From Streptosporangiaceae bacterium (GTDB lineage: Bacteria; Actinomycetota; Actinomycetes; Streptosporangiales; Streptosporangiaceae), in NCBI GenBank assembly GCA_030041195.1, contig JASHOI010000141.1:1-17521 (forward strand): a stretch of DNA of 17,521 bases, given 5' to 3'. The notes under the pieces were generated by a model. It saw only the letters and a list, made by a program, of their open reading frames with translations, did no database searches and was not told where the DNA came from. Within the stretch, counting starts at the first letter, position 1. Each line of letters begins with the position of its first letter. A program made the position numbers and the translations under genes. Of the stretch, positions 13,248 through 17,521 are shown piece by piece.

Positions 13248-14661
13248 TGAGCTCACCGAGCGCCTGGGCCGCTGGTCGTCGGGCCGTGGGCCGCTGCACG
13301 TGCTGCTCGCGGCGCGGCTGCGGCGGCTGATCGACGAGGGTGAGCTGCCGCCCGGCGAGCCGCTGCCGCCCGACCGGGCCCTCGCGCTGGCTCTCGCGGT
13401 CGGGCGCAGCACCGTGGTCGCCGCCTACGACCTGCTGCGCCAGGACGGGCGGATCGCCCGGCGCCAGGGCAGCGGCACCCGGGTCGCCGGGGCCGATCCG
13501 CCCGGCCCGCGCCAGACCACCAGCGCCCCGTTGTTCCTGCACCTGCTGGAGCCCGGTGACGACGTGATCCCGCTCGCGTGCGCCGCCCCGGACACCCCGC
13601 CGCCCGAGGTGGCGCAGGCGTATGCCCGCGCCGCGACCGCGCTGGCGAGCATCGCCGGCGACATCGGCTACTACCCGGCCGGCCACCCGGCGCTGCGCCG
13701 CGCGATCGCCGACCGGTACACCGGGCGCGGGATCCGCACCGGCCCCGAGCAGATCGTGGTCACCAACGGCGGCCAGCAGGCGCTGTCGCTGCTCGCCCGC
13801 GCGCTGCTGGCCCCCGGCGACCGGGTGCTGGTGGAAGCGCCCACCTATCCGGGTGCGCTGGAGGCGTTCCGGGAGCACGCGGCCGTGCCGTTCTCGCTGC
13901 CGGTCGGGCTCGGCGGACTGGCCGCCGCGGCACACGGGCAGCGCGCCGCGATGGCCTACGTGATCTCCACCTTCCACAACCCGACCGGCTCGGTGCTGTC
14001 CCCGCTGGCCCGGCAGGCGCTGGCGCAGGACGCGGCGGCCGCCGGGGTGCCGCTGATCGACGACGAGGTGCTGAGCGATCTGGCGTTCCCCGGAGTCCAG
14101 GTTCCGCCGCCGATGGCCTGCTACGGCGACGGCGTGATCTCGGTCGGCTCGCTCAGCAAGAGCGTCTGGGGCGGCCAGCGCATCGGCTGGGTGCGTGCGG
14201 ATGAGCCGCTGACCTCGCGGCTCGCCCGGCTGATCGCCGTGCACGACCTCGGCGGGAACGTGCCCGCGCAGCTCGCGGCCGCGGATCTGGTGCCGCGCCT
14301 CGATGCGCTGTCGGCGCGCCAGGCCGCCGGGCGGCAGGCCCGGCACGATCACCTGCGCGCCGAGCTTGCCCGCCGCCTGCCGGACTGGGACGCGCCGCCG
14401 GTGCCCGGCGGCCAGACGCTCTGGGTGCGCCTGCCCTGCGGCGACGGGACCTCGTTCGCGCAGACGGCGCTGCGGCACCGCATCGCGGTGCTGCCGGGAA
14501 GCGGGCTCGACGCCGCGGGGCAGTGCCAGGACCGGTTGCGGCTGCACTTTGTCGCACCGCCGGACGTCCTCACCGAGGCCGTCAGGCGGCTCGCCGAAGC
14601 GTGGCGCGCGTACCACCCGCCGCCCGCCCCGGCCACCGCGCCCCCGGCGATGTCCGTCTAA
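13237..14661 (+). CDS. MocR-type regulator 1 (GntR winged helix fused to aminotransferase fold, 474 aa)
   Basis: The N-terminal winged helix spans about residues 15-85, with the recognition region LPPDRALALALAVGRSTVVAAYDLL and the wing RRQGSGT. A short linker leads to a full-length fold-type I domain: YYPAGHPALRRAI, FHNPTGS, IDDEV and the PLP lysine Lys308 in GSLSKSVWGG. Such proteins bind PLP and/or an amine effector and control PLP-related or amino-acid genes. The Tyr commonly found two residues after the pyridine-binding Asp is Val here. ATG 13237 was chosen over an upstream GTG (13159) because the latter would overlap the divergent gene's ribosome site. No clear Shine-Dalgarno precedes the ATG, so a leaderless or weakly translated mRNA is possible. 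Divergent position makes the aminotransferase operon its likely target. Confidence 0.9.
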   Translation: MKPIELTERLGRWSSGRGPLHVLLAARLRRLIDEGELPPGEPLPPDRALALALAVGRSTVVAAYDLLRQDGRIARRQGSGTRVAGADPPGPRQTTSAPLFLHLLEPGDDVIPLACAAPDTPPPEVAQAYARAATALASIAGDIGYYPAGHPALRRAIADRYTGRGIRTGPEQIVVTNGGQQALSLLARALLAPGDRVLVEAPTYPGALEAFREHAAVPFSLPVGLGGLAAAAHGQRAAMAYVISTFHNPTGSVLSPLARQALAQDAAAAGVPLIDDEVLSDLAFPGVQVPPPMACYGDGVISVGSLSKSVWGGQRIGWVRADEPLTSRLARLIAVHDLGGNVPAQLAAADLVPRLDALSARQAAGRQARHDHLRAELARRLPDWDAPPVPGGQTLWVRLPCGDGTSFAQTALRHRIAVLPGSGLDAAGQCQDRLRLHFVAPPDVLTEAVRRLAEAWRAYHPPPAPATAPPAMSV

Positions 14662-14682
14662 CGCGCCGGGCCGGCGACAGAA

Positions 14683-14702
14683 CGGCCGTGCGGGCCGGTT
14701 TT
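14683..14702 (+). terminator. Candidate Rho-independent terminator after MocR regulator 1
   Basis: A 5-bp GC stem CGGCC/GGCCG (14683-14687 and 14693-14697) with a 5-base loop is followed by G and four T. It lies 22 bases after the MocR1 stop. The stem is short; the T-run also starts the left arm of the palindromic element that follows. Confidence 0.4.
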
Positions 14703-14759
14703 CATGATCTGGGTCGCAAACGCCGTGTATTCGGTCGCTATCCACCCAGATCATGGAAA
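14699..14759. repeat. Palindromic element with 16-bp stem between the two MocR genes
   Basis: The left arm (14699-14714) and right arm (14744-14759) are inverted copies. Twelve bases are perfect (CATGATCTGGGT against ACCCAGATCATG), extended by four more positions with one T-G mismatch that would be a G-U wobble in RNA. The 29-base loop holds two GGTCGC copies (one running in from the left arm). No T-run follows either arm, so a simple terminator is unlikely. The symmetry, intergenic position and lower GC suggest a REP/MITE-like dispersed intergenic repeat or a strong RNA structure in the MocR2 leader. Copy number cannot be judged from one window. Confidence 0.6.
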
Positions 14760-14810
14760 TCGAGGCGGCTGGCGTCTTGTCGTTGCGCACCGGCCGGGCC
14801 CGGGCCGAGA

Positions 14811-16325
14811 ATGGAGCCAATGCCTAGGTCCAATCGGCTCAGTTTTGGCCTGTCATCGCCGGTCGAGCTGAGCACCGCCCTTGACGGGTGGCGGCGTGGC
14901 ACCGGCCCGCTGGCGCAGCGGCTCGCTGCGGCGCTGGCCGGCGCGGCGGAGCGCGGGGAGCTCCTGCCCGGCACCAGGCTCCCGCCCGAGCGTGACCTCG
15001 CGACGCACCTTGGTGTGGCGAGGACCACCGTGTCGGCGGCCTACCGGCAGCTCGAGCACGGCGGTCTGGTCGCCCGCCGGCAGGGCCGGGGCACGCACGT
15101 GACCGGCGCCGGCGGCGCGCTGGCCGGGGGCCGGGCCGCGGAGCTGACCACCTCGCTGCAGCGCAACGTGCTGTTCCGGCGGCTCGGCGAGGACCCGCCG
15201 GACGCGATCGACCTGCTCGGCAGCTACGAGGTGCCGGGCCAGGCCATCCGGGAGGCGCTGGCCCGTGCCGGGGCCGCCATCAACGTCGGGGAGCTGGCGG
15301 AAGGACCCGGCTACCTGCCGCTCGGCTACCCGCCGCTGCGCCGGGCTGTCGCCGCCCACCTGACCGCGCGTGGCCTGGCCACCGACGAGGAAGAGATCCT
15401 GATCACGGCCGGCGCCCAGCAGGCGCTCAGCCTGCTGGCCAGCTACTACGTCAGCCCTGGTTCCACGGTCGTGGTGGAGGACCCCACGTTCCCCGGCGCG
15501 ATCGACGCGTTCCGGACCGCGGGCGCCAGGATCCTGACCGTGCCGGTCGGCGCCGCCGGTGCCGACGCCGGGCTGCTCGCCGCGACGGTCTCGCAGAGCC
15601 CGGTGCGGGCCGTCTACCTGATGCCGACCTTCCACAATCCCACCGGGTCCGTGGTGCCGGCCCAGGCCAGGCGGGAGCTGGCCCGGCTGTGCCAGGTCAG
15701 CGGGATCCCGTTCATCGAGGACAACACCATGGCCGAGCTGGCGCTCGGCAGCGAGCCGCCGCCGCCGCTGGCGGCCTACGCACCCGACGCGCAGATCATG
15801 TCGGTCGGCTCGCTGAGCAAGGTGTTCTGGGCCGGGCTGCGGGTGGGCTGGATCCGCGCCCCGCGGCCGGTGATCGCGCAGCTCGGCCGGCTCAAGGCCG
15901 TCACCGACCTGGGCACGTCGCTGGTCAGCCAAGCGATCGCGGTCAACCTGCTGGCCAACGCCGACAGCATCTGGGAGCTGCGCCGCCGCGAGCTTGCCGA
16001 GCGGCTCGCGCTGCTGCAGGACCTGCTCGGCCGCCACCTGCCCGGCTGGACCTGGCGGCCGCCCGGCGGCGGCCTGTGCCTGTGGGTCAGGCTGCCGGAC
16101 GGCAGCTCAACGGAGCTGGCCCAGGTCGCGGGCAGGCACGGCGTGCTGATCGCCCCGGGCCCGGTGATGTCGGCGACCGGCCGGTTCGATGAACACGTCC
16201 GGCTGCCGTTCGGCTACCGCCAGGAAACGCTCGAGCAGGGCATCGCCCGCCTCGGCCGGGCGTGGCAGGCCTACCGGGGCGTGCTCGACGCGCACGGCCC
16301 GCGGCGGATCGATGTGATCGTTTAG
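14811..16325 (+). CDS. MocR-type regulator 2, possible PdxR (504 aa)
   Basis: Same architecture as regulator 1: winged helix at about residues 30-97 (LPPERDLATHLGVARTTV, RRQGRGT), a linker, then an aminotransferase-like domain with GYLPLGYPPLRRAV, FHNPTGSV, IEDNTM and the PLP lysine Lys337 in GSLSKVFWAG. Regulators of this class that sit beside pdxS/pdxT are typically PdxR, activators of PLP synthesis. Here pdxS is one gene downstream, so PdxR is a reasonable but unproven name. The Tyr expected near the pyridine-binding Asp is Thr. Start: ATG 14811 or ATG 14820. Neither has a well-spaced ribosome site, and the longer frame to 14523 runs back over the MocR1 end and the palindromic element. The two MocR proteins are clear paralogues of each other. 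Confidence 0.9.
   Translation: MEPMPRSNRLSFGLSSPVELSTALDGWRRGTGPLAQRLAAALAGAAERGELLPGTRLPPERDLATHLGVARTTVSAAYRQLEHGGLVARRQGRGTHVTGAGGALAGGRAAELTTSLQRNVLFRRLGEDPPDAIDLLGSYEVPGQAIREALARAGAAINVGELAEGPGYLPLGYPPLRRAVAAHLTARGLATDEEEILITAGAQQALSLLASYYVSPGSTVVVEDPTFPGAIDAFRTAGARILTVPVGAAGADAGLLAATVSQSPVRAVYLMPTFHNPTGSVVPAQARRELARLCQVSGIPFIEDNTMAELALGSEPPPPLAAYAPDAQIMSVGSLSKVFWAGLRVGWIRAPRPVIAQLGRLKAVTDLGTSLVSQAIAVNLLANADSIWELRRRELAERLALLQDLLGRHLPGWTWRPPGGGLCLWVRLPDGSSTELAQVAGRHGVLIAPGPVMSATGRFDEHVRLPFGYRQETLEQGIARLGRAWQAYRGVLDAHGPRRIDVIV
14817..14834. promoter_or_regulatory. CCAAT direct repeat at the start of MocR regulator 2
   Basis: CCAAT (14817-14821) and CCAAT (14830-14834) are spaced by 8 bases, the same spacing as the first pair at the MocR1 promoter. 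They share the flanking 11-mer GAGCCAATGCC (14814-14824). They overlap the first codons, so coincidence with coding sequence cannot be excluded; autoregulation would be the simple reading. Confidence 0.35.
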
Positions 16326-16342
16326 GCCGCTGACCGGGCAGG

Positions 16343-16361
16343 CCAATCCCGAGTTGATTGG
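16343..16361. promoter_or_regulatory. CCAAT-N9-ATTGG inverted pair before the GNAT-pdxS genes
   Basis: CCAAT (16343-16347), 9 bases, ATTGG (16357-16361); including one more base on each side the arms are CCAATC/GATTGG. It fills the short gap between MocR2 and the GNAT gene, ending one base before its ATG. Location upstream of GNAT-pdxS suits a PdxR-type site. Confidence 0.4.
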
Positions 16362-16362
16362 C

Positions 16363-17217
16363 ATGCGGACAGCGCGCGACAGTGCGATCGTGGGCAGCGA
16401 GCGCTTCACCATCCGCCCGGCCGCCGCCGACGACATCGGCCAGATGTGCGGGGTCATTCAGCGCGCCGGGCTCTCCTCGGGCCGGCCGGAGATCCTCGAG
16501 TTCGGCGCGGCCAGCCCGGGCACCCAGATGTTCGTGGGTTGCCAGGGCGGCCGCGTGGTCGGCGTCGCCTGCTCCGTCTGTTTCGGGCGCACCGGCTGGC
16601 TCGGCAACGTCGCCGTCGACGACGACGCCCGCGGCCAGGGGCTGGGCGGGGCGATCAGCCAGGCCGGCGTGGAGTTCCTGCGGCGGTCCGGGGCGCAAAC
16701 GGTGCTGCTCACCGCCACCAGACTCGGCAGGCCGATCTATGAACGGCTCGGTTTCGCCGACGAAGGCGTCCGGTACGGGATCTGGGAGCAGCAGCAAGCG
16801 CCGGTCTTTGCCTGCGATCGCGCGGGAACGGTCCAGCCCGGCCAGATGGACGACGTCATCAGGCAGGATGCCGAGGCAACCGGCGAGGACCGTCGCAGCT
16901 ACCTGGCGCCCTTTGCCGACCGTGCCCGGGTGCCGGCCGGGACCGGGCGCGCCGGATACCGGGTGGCGCTGCCGTGGGGCGGCGGGCCGGTGATCGCGGC
17001 GAACCCGGCGGCCGCGCGGCAGCTGATCATCGACATGATCCGGGCCGGCCAGACGTCGCGGCTCGCGTTCCCCGAGCCGAACGCGCACGCCGCCGCTCTC
17101 GCGGTGTCGCTCGGATTTCGCCTGGTCAGACGCGTCCGCCGGATGCGGCTCGGCCCGCCCGTCCCCGGCTACCGGCCCGGAACGATCTACAACGTGTTCA
17201 GCCTTGGGATCGGTTAG
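16363..17217 (+). CDS. Two-domain GNAT-family acetyltransferase (284 aa)
   Basis: The N-terminal half is a standard GNAT domain: [11 protein letters not shown] opening strand, strand [14 protein letters not shown], acetyl-CoA loop RGQGLGG (Arg90-Gly96), and the YERLGF end. The C-terminal half resembles the extra domain of YitH-like acetyltransferases (Acetyltransf_18). It carries a [17 protein letters not shown] core and the [19 protein letters not shown] tail. The acceptor is unknown. Start is uncertain: ATG 16363 has no Shine-Dalgarno; a TTG at 16354 and a GTG at 16390 are in frame. It follows MocR2 by 37 bases and precedes pdxS by 32 bases, so it may belong to the PLP-linked transcript. 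Confidence 0.82.
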   Translation: MRTARDSAIVGSERFTIRPAAADDIGQMCGVIQRAGLSSGRPEILEFGAASPGTQMFVGCQGGRVVGVACSVCFGRTGWLGNVAVDDDARGQGLGGAISQAGVEFLRRSGAQTVLLTATRLGRPIYERLGFADEGVRYGIWEQQQAPVFACDRAGTVQPGQMDDVIRQDAEATGEDRRSYLAPFADRARVPAGTGRAGYRVALPWGGGPVIAANPAAARQLIIDMIRAGQTSRLAFPEPNAHAAALAVSLGFRLVRRVRRMRLGPPVPGYRPGTIYNVFSLGIG

Positions 17218-17239
17218 CGGTCCGGTCCCCCGACTCAGC

Positions 17240-17244
17240 GGAGG
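17240..17244 (+). promoter_or_regulatory. Ribosome binding site GGAGG of pdxS
   Basis: GGAGG is 5 bases before ATG 17250. It is one of the strongest ribosome sites in the window, consistent with high expression of pdxS. Confidence 0.75.
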
Positions 17245-17249
17245 TTTCC

Positions 17250-17521
17250 ATGGCAGTCCCCTATTCCGAGCAGGCCATCCAGGCACCCGCCGGTCCCGCC
17301 AAGCCCGCCGTCGAGAGCGGCACGCAGCGTGTGAAGCGTGGTATGGCGGACATGCTGAAGGGTGGTGTGATCATGGATGTGGTCACGCCGGATCAGGCGC
17401 GGGTCGCTGAGGATGCTGGTGCGGTGGCGGTGATGGCGCTGGAGCGGGTGCCGGCTGATATCCGGGCGCAGGGTGGGGTGGCCCGGATGAGTGATCCGGA
17501 CATGATCGAGTCGATTATCGC
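17250..17521 (+). CDS. pdxS: Pyridoxal 5'-phosphate synthase subunit PdxS, N-terminal part (runs off the window)
   Basis: PdxS is the lyase-like (beta/alpha)8 subunit that builds PLP from ribose 5-phosphate, glyceraldehyde 3-phosphate and ammonia supplied by the glutaminase PdxT. The first 90 residues are visible. An Ala/Pro-rich lead of about 26 residues is followed by the very conserved core [17 protein letters not shown], with the active-site Asp in MDV, then [19 protein letters not shown] and [10 protein letters not shown]. The catalytic lysines lie beyond the window edge. Codons change at residue 27: before it most end in C, after it Gly is GGT five times and GGC never, and Asp is mostly GAT. 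pdxT would be expected downstream, outside the window. Confidence 0.96.
   Translation, partial: MAVPYSEQAIQAPAGPAKPAVESGTQRVKRGMADMLKGGVIMDVVTPDQARVAEDAGAVAVMALERVPADIRAQGGVARMSDPDMIESII

Noticed and set aside
1..17521. Mobile element, CRISPR, tRNA or phage/defence genes
   Set aside because: No regularly spaced repeats, no transposase or integrase motifs and no tRNA cloverleaf were seen on either strand.

Overview
The window is very GC-rich, with GC-biased third positions, GTG starts, GGAGG-type ribosome binding sites and many 4-base ATGA/GTGA gene overlaps. This fits a high-GC actinomycete chromosome; I cannot name the genus. I see no tRNA, rRNA, CRISPR array, transposase, integrase or phage gene. 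The content is metabolic and regulatory, not mobile.

Layout. (1) 1-1598, plus strand: the 3' part of a MurA-family enolpyruvyl transferase (its start lies outside the window), then a GNAT acetyltransferase. (2) 1625-3792, minus strand: a translationally coupled pair, a sarcosine/N-methyl-amino-acid oxidase-like flavoenzyme followed by a zinc-dependent aspartoacylase/succinylglutamate-desuccinylase-family hydrolase. (3) 3793-4104: a divergent control region with a perfect 13-bp palindrome. (4) 4105-7688, plus strand: two half-ABC exporters overlapping by ATGA, probably a heterodimer. The first is split by an in-frame amber codon. (5) 7773-9269: an aldehyde dehydrogenase behind its own promoter and a palindromic operator candidate. 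(6) 9300-10705: a SAM methyltransferase overlapping a small P-loop kinase by GTGA, ending in a long hairpin shared with the convergent minus-strand operon. (7) 10711-13141, minus strand: aminotransferase, RidA-family protein, PhzF-family isomerase. (8) 13237-17521, plus strand: two MocR-type (GntR HTH fused to aminotransferase fold) regulators, a two-domain GNAT acetyltransferase, and the start of pdxS, the PLP synthase subunit.

The most coherent unit is 10.7-17.5 kb, where almost everything concerns pyridoxal phosphate. There is PLP synthesis (pdxS), two PLP-sensing regulator types, a PLP aminotransferase, a RidA protein of the kind that clears reactive enamine/imine by-products of PLP enzymes, and a PhzF-like isomerase. 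The first MocR gene is divergent from the aminotransferase operon. Clustered CCAAT/ATTGG half-sites lie in that divergent promoter, at the start of the second MocR gene, and just before the GNAT-pdxS pair, which suggests (inference) one small regulon. A 16-bp-stem palindromic element separates the two MocR genes.

Other points worth a second look are the amber codon in the exporter, the hairpin that encodes the kinase C-terminus, and the abrupt change in codon use inside pdxS. Function calls rest on motifs read from the translated sequence; no database search was run.
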